Assembly: GCA_914767715.1 (NCBI GenBank)
Contig: OU612072.1
Span: forward strand, 1,366,001 to 1,430,000
Origin: Membranipora membranacea
Lineage: Eukaryota > Bryozoa > Gymnolaemata > Cheilostomatida > Membraniporidae
Reading direction: 5' to 3'
Length of the DNA: 64,000 nucleotides
Part shown: positions 50,401 to 60,298 of the stretch, piece by piece
Numbering within the stretch: the stretch's first letter is position 1
Layout: each line of letters begins with the position of its first letter
Notes under the pieces: generated by a model
What the model saw: the letters and a program-made list of their open reading frames with translations, nothing else
Told to the model about the DNA's origin: nothing
The model's database searches: none
Program-made: the position numbers and the translations under genes

Positions 50401-52753
50401 TATTTTATTGGGCGCAGGAGAACTTACAATTATATAACAACCCTTACAAAAGTGTTAATTTAAGTCTAGTTCATAAGTAATCTATATGCCACCATCAAGC
50501 TCAAGTAGGGCAGTAGGATTTAGCTTGATATGTCAGTTGAGTATATATTTGTGATTACCTGGATCGATAACTCCATTACCACATGTCCCATACCGATCAT
50601 CATATACTGGTTTGTTAGTGAGGCAGCGCTTGTTTGAAAGGTTCTCTCGTACGACCTTTAGTGTACAGTTTGAGTATATTGTTTCATCAAGTTGTTCATC
50701 CTCTGAAAGAGAACATCAGACTGACTGATTTAAGAGTAAATGCAAAACACAGAATGTTGTATAATTCTTAAATGTGCGTAATTGACCTGAAGATGATTTT
50801 CCTACGCCTAGCTAAATAAAAGATATCACAGTCACTTTATCTGAGGCTCGGTCCATGCGTGTTTGCTGACTTGAAAATTACAGGCAAGGAAAAACTACTT
50901 CAACTCAGCATATTCTTTACAAGAACTAGTTACTGCCAGGCAAATCATAAGCGGCATATAGACTTGCATCCAGGGAGCAAATTTTTTCACTTCTTATCGA
51001 CTATGCAATTAACTTTATTCAGCCAATATGGTGAATAACCACACTGATCAGCCATTCTGTAAAGCTCATGCCCAAAAATCTGATCTTGAGGGAATCTGGT
51101 GAAAAGGAAAATATTTAGCCAGAATTGATCATTAAAATTATTTTCAATGATTTAGTTTAGGTGATAAATGTGTGGTATAAAACTGACTTTTCTCACTATG
51201 CCCCGAATCACATTTTAATTTTCTTGTTGGCATCTATATCATTTTTCTAGCATATGTTTTCAAAAGTGCTATTAAATAAGAAACAAAAAAGGATGAGAAA
51301 AAATATGAATAGTTAAAAATAATAATTGTAGCGTGTATTATTGAAATAAGACTTTCTTGAATGTAATGTAATGAAATGCTGCATAAAGTAACAGGTAGAT
51401 AATTAAATTCAGTAGAAGTCACACTGTTAGGCTTATCATTTGGGACAAAAAATGATCTCTTTAGGATGCTATGTACATGATGTGACATGAAAATAATATG
51501 ATATTGGAAAGCTGGGATGATTGGAAGGTTGAGTGTTATAATATAGGAGCTAGGCAGTACTCACGTTTAGGTGACATGATGCAGTGCTTTGGAGTACAAA
51601 GGCATTCATGTCCTTCTACATGGTCGGCACCAAGAAGATGTGTGATCTCATGAAGTATAGTTACTGCAGCGTGGTCCAAACTCCGGCATGTATCTACGTA
51701 TGCAAAAGCATTTTTTATTTGACATGCACCATCAGGCAAAGCACTTCCACCTAATTCGTTACCAATGCATTGCGTTTCTGTCAAATATAGGAATGCATCA
51801 AATGGCGTGTGGTTTCTCACACTATCTCCATATGGGGGGATCTGGTTGAGTAGGTAACCGTACATTGTATCTCTGGTGGAGCCAGTCTTCCCCTCCGGTA
51901 TGTCTACTTTATTCCCATCATGCCATGTTTCAATGCCAACCACAACTATGGTCAACTGAAAATGATATCGGAGCAACTGCGATGGTAAGTACATCTTTAG
52001 GAAGACTATTTCATAGCAGTATGTTTCACCATCACTCCCCAACCAACCGCATTCATTGTCAAAGTAGTCTTTGTCAGCCACTATGTATGTTTCCAGATAA
52101 TAAGGTAGTTCTTCAGTAACGCGTTTCTTCCTGAGCTTGTCCGTAATGCGTAGAAAAGGTATAGGATTTAATCTGAGGGGGGACCTTGACTTGCCAATAT
52201 GTTGTGAGTGTATGAAATGTTTGATAGTTATCCCAATCTCAGAATGAATGGTGTATTTCTTCTCCCCCTTATTGTAATATCCATTAACACCTTGGCACAG
52301 ATTGAATGAGGCTTCAAAAGTTTTATTTTTTGCTGACACCATACAGAAAGGATTGTATCCATGGTTGGCTGACTCGTTGAGATTGACTGTACGATGAGAT
52401 AAGTTATCGTCAGATCTGATCTTCACAAAAAAGTTTCTATGAAGAATTATTGGATATGTTATCAAGTTAATGACTGTACCGTCAATAACCAGCTTCATTA
52501 CACCCTCAGTATTAACAGGGTGGATAGACTTGAGTTTGTTTCGAGCCGTGACCACATTATAGCTGCTCGACAGGTTATATATGAGCTGCTCATCGCTGTC
52601 TCCGGATATGTGAAGTTCAACTGGGACTACCCTTCTTCCTGTCTGGTGATTACCGAGAAGATATGGACTGATACTTTGCACACCAAGTGGCCCAATCGAT
52701 CCTACTGTGATGAGCAGAATGTATATCTTCGGTACAACCCCACACAATCCCAT
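38499..52753 (-). CDS. ADAM-family metalloprotease-disintegrin, copy B (764 aa, 8 exons)
   Basis: Exons: 52753-51565, 50702-50559, 49880-49806, 45541-45272, 42923-42744, 42403-42146, 41384-41257, 38549-38499; 2295 bp in one frame. The domain order is as in copy A: signal peptide (YILLITVGSIGPLG), prodomain, furin-type site RKKR, metalloprotease domain (YYLETYIVAD), zinc site HEITHLLGADH at 368 with Met-turn CIM, disintegrin (CGNGVIDPGEEC), cysteine-rich, EGF-like, transmembrane LALILVPIAIILVALIAVAV and tail LRGR. The Asp after the third zinc His is Val, as in A, so this is a trait of the pair. All intron positions and phases equal those of A. Catalytic residues are intact and no frameshift is present, so both copies look functional. 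The genes converge, with 9 kb between stops. Confidence 0.93.
39330..40040 (+). repeat. Dispersed repeat, copy 2 (in ADAM B intron 7)
   Basis: This matches 30850-31600 in block order: ccaagggctcccaaaccag, cagccttgatgttcc, catcactatggataggcatg, then ctctttccaaaatctcctga and gagctgtgagaagttgagat. The last block then repeats three times with drift (agctgtgagtattggtatct, agctgtgaagttagtatctc). The element lies antisense to ADAM B. Confidence 0.5.
40596..41240. repeat. 9-bp minisatellite with decaying edge, ADAM B intron 7
   Basis: The pure unit is acggccaca (about 30 copies at 40596-40866), followed by blocks of acacagctatacagaaatac alternating with more acggccaca. The right side turns into cagctatacagatata units and ends about 20 bp from the donor of ADAM B exon 7. 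All six frames are open through the pure part, giving artefactual frames of up to 265 codons. Confidence 0.93.
42254..42335 (-). other. 82-bp tract identical to ADAM A exon 6 (24506-24587)
   Basis: Within exon 6, 82 consecutive bases from gaaggagccagatgtggtcc to ctgacaagtgtaaga are the same in both genes. The bases on either side differ often (ctcact versus gtcaca before, actgcacaggattt versus cttgtaaaggatat after). It encodes EGARCGPAHYCADTKCVRVP and the following TLPDKC of the EGF-like region. Confidence 0.8.
44130..44363. mobile_element. Palindromic MITE-like element, 234 bp, in ADAM B intron 4
   Basis: The left arm (tcagattttttcgtatcatt, ctggagttctcagtctaatt, gaaaactgctataag) pairs with the right arm (cttatagcagttttc, actgagaactctagaatgat, gcgaatctga). 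The arms are about 95 bp with few mismatches and the loop is about 30 bp. Confidence 0.65.
45993..49088. repeat. 23/25-bp satellite with higher-order repeats, ADAM B intron 3
   Basis: The monomer is gagatctactgatgacgcta followed by taa (23 bp), with variants gatactataag or gacactataag and a frequent extra ga (25 bp). About 130 copies span 3.1 kb. A rare variant block, gacgctgtacgagagatct, occurs at 46804 and 48264, exactly 1460 bp apart and followed by the same order of variants, so a superunit of about 1.46 kb has been duplicated. The array ends inside a LINE fragment at 49088. Confidence 0.93.
49087..49580 (+). mobile_element. LINE reverse transcriptase C-terminal fragment and 3' tail
   Basis: The frame reads FYIANIKSIISYACPAWYN, LERIQRSATRIVLPF and YEQRLDHLALPPITTFLHT, continuing to FFEFYMRFFN and a stop at about 49473. 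This is the conserved end of CR1/L2-like reverse transcriptases (S-YA-P-W, then LE-IQ). The tail with gtgccgtacattcgatgcta and gatggatatta is shared with 32184-32715. The 5' side is cut off exactly at the satellite. Confidence 0.8.
51565..52753 (-). CDS. ADAM B exon 1: signal peptide, prodomain and metalloprotease domain
   Basis: One exon of 1189 bp ends in phase 1 at C|gtgagt. It differs from copy A's exon 1 by a net 12 bp. The similarity continues about 80 bp upstream of the ATG into shared non-coding sequence (ttgtttctcgtttagttata), so the duplication included the 5' flank. The catalytic domain has extra cysteines (NECGWLGSDGETYCYE), as A does (NKCWWAILNPSHCHN). Confidence 0.85.
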
Positions 52754-53030
52754 AATTCTTCTCCTACTTATTACTAGTGCTGCGGTTTGGTTTGTCTATA
52801 ACTAAACGAGAAACAATTAGACACAACCTGTTATATCACAAGGTGTTGTGGAAATGACGATCAAAGTTCATTTCATTTGTAGCTTTGACGATGATTTTTT
52901 TTTACACTCAAGAAAGTTCATTGGGGGAGTAGAAGACATTAGATAATAATGGTGAAGCACACGACATGTATCTTGAGTGGCATTTTGTAGAAGATATCAA
53001 ACAATTATGTGTCATTAAAAAACGTCTTTC

Positions 53031-53560
53031 ATGAAATTCACTCATATCAACACTTGTATTCAGATTAAACTAGACTCGACGTCTAGTCTGGTCACATTTT
53101 ATAGATCGAGAATTCTTTCAGTGATATCGTACGCAGCACCAAGTTGGTTCTCATACTTATCGAAAGGGGACAAGGAGATTTTTGAAAGACTACAGAAGTT
53201 ATACCTCAGGGTTATTTTGCCATGGTTAGAACATTATGATGAGCGTCTTGCAGCATTAAATTTAACAGAACTAAGTGTTTATCTGGACATATGCTGCCTT
53301 AAGTATGTCAATAATGTGAGAAAGAACACCAGCCATCCACATCACCATCACCTAAATCACCTAGCAGCAAATGACAGGCACCATCATAAAACCACGACCC
53401 TCCCTAAATCCAACACTGCTCTTTGCAGAAAAAGCCTTTTTTATAAATACGCATAAATACGTCAATGCCTTCTTATTGCTTCTTTTATTTTGTTATTTTC
53501 CCATGGTCTTATTTGCTTCATGCATTGATCGGTGGTTAATAAAGTTCATAATATAATATG
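53031..53560 (+). mobile_element. LINE reverse transcriptase C-terminal relic
   Basis: The frame reads TSSLVTFYRSRILSVISYAA and PSWFSYLSKGDKEIFERLQK, followed by YLRVILPWLEHYDERL, as in CR1/L2-like elements. It is related to, but distinct from, the fragment at 49087. The stop at 53454 is followed by a short tail ending ggtggttaataaagttcata. It is 5'-truncated. Confidence 0.78.
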
Positions 53561-55481
53561 TTTCAAAATTAAATATTGGTTGGTTGAAGCTCCCATTTTA
53601 TCACTAAGTTTTTCATAAACAGCTTTTATAATAATGATATAATAATGAAGAATGAATAGTTGCTGTTGTATGGTTATGGCAAAGCTGGCATTATTTGGAG
53701 ACAATATCGGAAATTTGAGTATGACTACCAACATGAAGCCAATTTTAGACTGTGAAGCAAAGGGATTTAGCTTTGAGTATTTATGATTATCAATGTCAGA
53801 AGTTGTTGTTTCATGCCTATGCCCATAACCATAATCTAGCCAAAACCCGAAAACAAGACTGTTCCTGTTTGTTGTACCCATCCAGCCCTTATATCCAGTC
53901 ATATTCATAAAAAGTTTACACTCCATCGAAAGGAATCAAATTAACAGGAAGATAAAAATTGTATGTTTGGTTTAATTTATGCCACTACAAGAATAAGAGA
54001 TGATCAGGCACAGACCCGCTCGCTACATGAAATCAAACAATTAGGTTCAAAGACACTATTGTATGTACCTTTATTATCACAAGGGTGATATAGAAATAAA
54101 AAAGGTTTACAATAAAAACACAAACCTTGGAGAACTGATTGTTACACAGCAATATCATATTTTATAGAAGGTGTATCTGAACTTTTCTTTCAAGTATGTT
54201 ATTGTGACATGAAAATATCACAAGAAATACAAAAAATGTTCTACATACCGACTGTAATTGAGATGCGGAATGGTCCATTTTAATCATGATATCACATAAA
54301 AGTTTGAGGAAGATGCATGATAAAAAATATGTCCATTAAGATATAACTCAGGAATGTCCACATTTATGATAAAAAGTTTGTCTAGTTAACGACCTTCAAA
54401 ACTAATTACAGAGCAGCTATCACACAAAGTAGAGCATGTTTGAGACTCCATAACTTCTATTCACTGCTGAATTTACCAGCACCAATTATAGCCAAGTAAT
54501 AATCACCTCTTTTGGGAAATACACAATCTGGCATCCTGGGAATTATAACTACTTTTACAGCTGGAACTATTTCCAAATACCAGCTAATATTTAATGAACA
54601 AGGTTTTTTTATCGTATGATCAGCCATCAGCCTCACCCATCCTAACAATTTATAGATAATGACATAACCGTAACCACCTTTTACACCTTTAAAATTGTTG
54701 ACAACACTCTTGTTCTTGTAAACATCTTTGAGTATAGAGTGATATTAAGTAATTGCTTCCGTTATCTTTGCGCAGCGGCGGTACCATAGCCAGTGACGTT
54801 TATCGGAGGCGTGGTTATTGCTAATTGAAAACTTATACCAATACCCTGCACTGACGACGTGAAATACCGTCGGCATGTGCAATTTATGTAGGCTCCTAAG
54901 GGAGCTGAATATCCAACAAAATTGCATTATCCTGTTCCTAAGCTTTACTACTCCCTACTGGTTAAAGTTTACTGCTTCCTCACCTGACATACCCTTTGGG
55001 AATGCTCTTAATTTTTATGCTATTCAACATTTTTTCCCCAACACTTGAGACAACATCTGTCGCATACTTCCACTCACATGTTCTAAAATTTGTCAAAGTT
55101 CACATTCGATCACCCATAAAAAGATATTCTCTTCTCTTACAGCCCAGTTTGACAAAAAAAAAGATGACAGAAGGGATCAATTATCTCACAAAAGTAGTAG
55201 AGTATTTCACAGAGGGAGAAGTCATTTCTCAGAGTTGATAAAAGATATCATCAGAGGGAAATTTATTCCTTTTGAGGGGGAATTTTCTCTCAGAGGAGGT
55301 AACTGTATCACCAGAGGTTTTGTTACGAACAAAGCTAGTACTTCTGGGCAGGGGTGTATCCATAGGTAGGGCCAGGGGGCCATGGCCCTACCACTTTTTG
55401 TTGAGTTCAATTTTTGAAAAACTGCTAAAATTGCCATAAGTGTTATAAATTCACGTTCACCCTATTTATGTTTGTCAATAG

Positions 55482-55585
55482 CAGGTGCTCAGGCAGGCAC
55501 CTTGTGCTCAGGCGAGCACCTTGTGCTCAAGTGGGCCCCTTGTGCTCAGGTGGGCCTCTTGTGCTCAGGTGGGCCCCCTGTGCTA
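55482..55585. repeat. 22-bp minisatellite, about 5 copies
   Basis: The unit is like ttgtgctcaggtgggccc plus four bases, with variants gcaggcacc and gcgagcacc. The units are GC-rich compared with the surroundings. The array is nested in the hAT relic. Confidence 0.8.
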
Positions 55586-55648
55586 AATGTAGGGATTCAG
55601 CTGCAATTGCACTGATTGATGTAGCTGTTTTATAATGGCTGGAGTAGG

Positions 55649-55870
55649 AGGTAGCTCAGTTGGTTAGAGCGCCTGCCCTTTAACGCGCAAGCGTTGGGGG
55701 TCCTGGTTTCGAATCCCGCTGCGGACTACTGACTACTGGGCTCATATGACGCCCCAGGTGCCCAGGTGCCTGTAAACTGAGACCAACTTGGCGCCGAATA
55801 CGGCGGCGGCGCCCTTAAGGCACTGATATTTCTCAGTCCTCGGACGGAGACAACACTTGCGATTTTAGCC
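55649..55870 (+). mobile_element. tRNA-derived SINE
   Basis: The head has an A box (tagctcagttggttagagcg) and a B box (ggtttcgaatcccgc, with one extra t) at tRNA-like spacing with a long variable arm. An unrelated body of about 140 bp follows (ctgggctcatatgacgcccc, ctgatatttctcagtcctcg). An extra base in the B box and the lack of an acceptor stem rule out a working tRNA gene. It is inserted in the hAT relic. Confidence 0.6.
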
Positions 55871-57200
55871 CACCCACAGACTTCCGCTGGTTATGAGATC
55901 ATCAATACATCTAAAACTGAAACATGTGAGCTATCCTTCAGTGCCATGGCCCGCCTCAAAAGATACTTTTGGGCCAATCTTGCGTGTTCCAAGTTGGTTA
56001 CAGCAAGGGATTGAGCTTGTCCAAATTCAATGTTGGCAAGTTCATGGCATCTCATAGAGAAAGTCTTCCCTGTGGTGGTCAATAACATCAGAATTTTGAT
56101 TAAAAGTTCTTCGCACAAAAACAATTATATTATTATTAAATCTTGTCAATTTTCTTCTCATAAAAGGGCTCGAATGCCTTAGAAGTGTCCCTGATTTTTG
56201 AAATTTTCTGGGGGAGGCCCCCCATACCCCCTGGCGGGAAGGCGCTAGAGCGTCCCTCCCACACCAACCCCGCCTGGCCCTACCACTCCAAAACACATGG
56301 ATACAGCCCTGATTTTGGAAAAATAAGTTTTGCCCACTGCAACACATATCATTTACTATTGCATACCAAGTCATTTAATTACTACTACAATTATATTATT
56401 AACTTCCCGTTCTATGTTTTATGAAATTTACAAACCACTGGACCTGTATAGCTCTTTTTGAATACAAAATAGAATAAAGATATTTTTTTCACTAATATCT
56501 GCAAAGAAAGAAGTCCACTTAGACCACTATCTACTGTATGGTTCAAGCTGTGACTGTATTAGCTGCTGCATACAATGTCTTGGTACTAAGTATGTTTGCA
56601 GGGAGAAGTCCTTTTACCCTGGTCTTCAATTTTATGGCCTAACATATTAAGGCCGTGATATCTTTTTTAGTTAATTCCCTATCATTTGACCTTTGAAGAC
56701 ACATCCTTCATGTGATTGTAAAGCGATCACTACCTGACATTATTTTACAAATTTCTAAACTGAAGCAAATTAAACCGTCTAATATTATTAGTCTGCATAT
56801 GGATTCACTTTCTCTTAACATGACATCATGTCAACAAACAAGTTCAGTAAGTTTATTCAATTTGTAAGGAAGTTAGGAAATCATAGCAACAAATGCTTGG
56901 TCTTGACAGCCAATTGCATTGGCAGCAAAATTCTCCAGATTCTCTCACCAAATAAGCTGTCCCGGCAAAGAGAGCCAATCAGTCAAAATGTTGAATAGAA
57001 TTGTATCTGGAAAAGTCTGCTTTTTTGCAGAATTAAATATGGCATGAGATAAAACAAAAAGGAGGAAAATAAAGTTTAATATGTCATAAGACAATTCATA
57101 GTGTCCTTATCGTATCAGCTAATAATGATAAAAGTCACCAGATATATAACTAAGATATATGTCTATGATAAATGCAGATGGCACTCTGAAACCTTAAAGC

Positions 57201-57539
57201 CTAGCTACATGAGCCCACGATGTGCGTGGAATTGTCTTCCCACGCCACGTGTGGGCGTGGCTTCATAGGCTACACACACCCACTTTCCCTACCTTGTGAC
57301 AACATTGCTAAGTGAGTGACCAATGAGCCATGACCAATGAGTAAGGAGTAATGACCAATTACATACGCTCTATTGTACCAACTGGCCAATGACAGAAGCG
57401 TAAGTTCACTACGTGGTCAACAACACGAACATGCTGGTCTCTGAATAGATGCTTCGTTAGCATGCCCACGGCGTGGTTCGGCATGAACAACGCGTGGAAT
57501 TGCCTCCCCACGCGATTTTGTGGGCCTGTCTAGCTACAT
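57201..57539. mobile_element. Candidate non-autonomous DNA element, about 320 bp
   Basis: A direct repeat ctagctacat (57201-57210 and 57530-57539) flanks a segment whose ends are inverted (gagcccac and gtgggcct). Inside, gcgtggaattgtcttcccac (57225) and gcgtggaattgcctccccac (57492) are direct copies, each itself partly palindromic (gcgtgg..ccacgc). The pattern suggests a MITE with a target duplication of 8-10 bp. Confidence 0.5.
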
Positions 57540-58181
57540 CTTTATTTCCCTTTTTGTTAGCCGCAGTTAGAGGTTTGTAATTGTATAGATCTAGTTATTG
57601 ATAACGTTATTTGAAATGGTCCATAAGTGGTTAAAAGTGGCTGGTGACTTATAAATGTGTAATGGCTTTAAGAATGTGATACGGATTGGTTTTTAAAACA
57701 GAGCCACTTTTAATTCAGGTCACTTGATAGTGATTAATTATATTAATGGTTGCATGATTTAATAGACTGTAAATAAATCGGCATAACACAGTAAAATCGT
57801 GGTTATGATACCAACGTTGACCGAATTGGACATTTTATATTTCGCTGGACTTAGGCAATAATCGTCCCTTAACTGTACACTGTGTCATGATTTATGTTCC
57901 CACTATACATCTCTATTAATGCATGAATATCACCAAACAGCTCCTTTCACCTCTGCTATTTCTTCAAAAAGTCTATGAAGCTGGTATTGATATACTAGAA
58001 TTATAAACATTCTGACAGAGACGGCAACTCCTAATATAATTCATACCAATTTATTTATTAGTCCTGACATGTAGCATAGCGTCTTCCCACAGGAAATAAC
58101 CAGTCTCTAATTTTGTGATGTAAATACCTAGATATTTATCATTCTTGGTTGTAATATTATGTTCAGTAATCGTTTGTGTCA

Positions 58182-58517
58182 CTCATGCGCATGGACATCA
58201 GAAGGGGTGCTCAGGGTGCTCAAGTGAGCACCCCTTGGGAGGTTTAAATTTTTTTTTAACAATTAGAACTCAATGCTTTCTTTTATCGCTAGAACTTTCA
58301 ATCGGGGCCCGGGCAAGAGGCTGTTGCTGTTAAATATTTTTGGTATCATGCTTGGTGTTGCTCATCCATAAAAGTTGGCTGGTATGTACCAGAATGTCTC
58401 TTTTTGGGACTCGAATTTCAAAAAATTTCCGTCGTCCCCGCTTACACATGCCACTAACTATTCCAAAGCTAAAAGGAGCACCCCTTGGTAAATCCTTCTG
58501 ACGCCCATGCTCATGCG
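58182..58517. mobile_element. 320-bp MITE with 8-bp target duplication
   Basis: The element at 58190-58509 has terminal inverted repeats catggacatcagaagg and ccttctgacgcccatg. It is flanked by identical 8-bp repeats ctcatgcg (58182-58189 and 58510-58517). Subterminal copies of the block ggggtgctc / gagcacccc are also inverted. An 8-bp duplication is characteristic of the hAT and P-type superfamilies. There is no coding capacity. Confidence 0.75.
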
Positions 58518-59220
58518 TACCGCATATTCAATCAGAAAGCTAAGTAGGGGAAAAATCTGTTCCCAAACTAATAAAACGATACCTTCAGTCTACCAGTGAT
58601 CACATTTGATGACTATCTCTTAGGAGCTTACTAGCATTGATTACATCTGTTACTTGTTCTGGATTATCAAGCTGTAAGATAAGACACCTGAATGGAGACA
58701 GCATAAGCATTAATCAGCGTGTACTTCTCTATCTTACACTCAGTTTTATCATGAGAAGCATCAGTATGCGGTACAATGGTACTGATAAACATCAGTGTCA
58801 GCCTGGTGCTTCTTCTACAAGTTGTAGACATCTCCTCAGGATTTAGGATGTTATACAGTGACTAGTTTTCTAACCAAGCTTCGCTTAGCTGATTTTTGTC
58901 ATGCCACAATCATAATATTCTGAGCTTGGCATGAGAAAAACATTAACTGACTAAGTAAAACACCCTTTGTCAAACATAAATGTTTCTCACAGATCAAAGC
59001 AATTCATATAGTCAATTGATACTGACATATTATAATGATCTTGATTTTAGTGATAAGTAATTTACACAATACATTTATATAATGTAATAATCACTATGCT
59101 TCCATATATCGGTTTGACACCAGTTTAAAGTTTGATCGATCTATGGGAATAGCATTTAACTTCCGCTTGTCCCGAACGACATTTTTGATGCGAAAACATA
59201 TACCATGTTGGAGCAAATTC

Positions 59221-59300
59221 CAGTTAGGCGGCGAGGTTGAGTGGTTAGCGTGTGGGTGTTGACGCGGGAGACCCGGGTTCGAGTTTCGGCCAGTGCAGAT
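59221..59300 (+). mobile_element. tRNA-derived SINE head
   Basis: An A box-like aggttgagtggttagcg and a B box-like gggttcgagtttc lie 40 bp apart with ggcggcg in place of a stem. It resembles a tRNA-Leu/Ser-type SINE head. No tRNA cloverleaf can be completed. Confidence 0.45.
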
Positions 59301-60298
59301 GTTTTTCATGTTTGATCCATCATGGAAATCGTTAGCATTCATAATTCAAAATCAGTGTGGACCACTCATTCGAGGCATTGGAACCATAGTGAATATCTAC
59401 TTGAATGTTTAGACAAAAACTGTTACCTGCTTTTATGGTAGCATATATAAATTTGAAATGCAAACTTTCTCATGTTCAGCGCCCCTCCTGACACGACCCC
59501 ATTTTAAGATTCTACAAACCTTGTTATCTGCATCCCTTACACAGTGAGTAGGGCTTCAAATTACTCATTTCTTAGTCATACTTTTTTATCTTTAATTAGC
59601 ATCAGACTGCCTGCTCATGAGTAACATGAACTTATATCCTTATGCCTACATCACAGCAGACAGTGACTATAGGCTGGTTAGATATGTATTTTTCAGTGTG
59701 TAGTTTCTGATGTTGACAGCATCGATTCACTGGCCCGCTTGTATAACACATGTCAGCAGTTATTCAATAGAGAAATTCAATAGAGCAAAACCCTGTTGCG
59801 ATAAAGTTTGAGAATGGAAAAAAAAGTATGCATTCAGATGAACATTTGCCACACTTGGATAAATAAGAATCAATACATGTGACCGAATGATGTTTCCTAG
59901 CAATAATTAATCCACTTCAAGTTGTCCAGTTTACACACAGCCTCGTCCAATCAGCTGCAGCTGACCCATATGATGGGCAATTACTGACAGAACTGAAACG
60001 AAAGAATGCCTGGGATAGGTCGGATCCCCAAAATTCCAAGGCTATTTTAGGATCTTGCTTTGAATTACATCCCCAAGATATTTATGACAAATCTTTATTG
60101 GTTAATTCATCAACAAAAAGTGTGTTCCTAAATGACATTTATTCCTGCATTTTAAATTTTTCAAGCCCAACCTACCAAAACAAACAAACGTTAAATCCTT
60201 AATGAGATGCGACAACTGATTTTAATAAATTATAATCAACCTTAGTCTTATTGGCCATGTTGATTCAATATAAATGTTCATATTTTTTCTACTCGCAG

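Larger units (their letters stand above)
55349..56311 (+). mobile_element. hAT-type DNA transposon relic
   Basis: Inverted termini caggggtgtatccat (55349) and atggatacagccctg (ending 56311) have the CAGGG start typical of hAT elements, followed by further inverted similarity (ggtagggccaggg and ccctggcggg..ggccctacc). On the plus strand at about 55905-56000 a frame reads TETCELSFSAMARLKRYFWA, which resembles the hAT C-terminal dimerisation motif (E-R-x-FS-x-M-x-R-x-K). The rest of the transposase is lost, and a 22-bp minisatellite and a SINE lie inside. No 8-bp target duplication was found. Confidence 0.6.
52754..60298. other. Gene-poor region between ADAM B and the membrane-protein gene
   Basis: Besides the LINE, hAT, SINE and MITE entries listed separately, the region holds only short unrecognised frames. 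It contains the ADAM B promoter and probably 5' exons of the gene at 60299, which were not identified. The minus frame at 53546-53926 has no recognised similarity. Confidence 0.45.

Noticed and set aside
55649-55730. Possible tRNA gene
   Set aside because: A and B boxes are present but the B box has an extra base, no acceptor stem forms and a SINE body follows.
60274-60298. ATG with short hydrophobic start (MFIFFLLA) as the start of the membrane-protein gene
   Set aside because: The same bases form a strong polypyrimidine tract and acceptor, and eight residues are too few for a signal peptide; an upstream exon is more likely.
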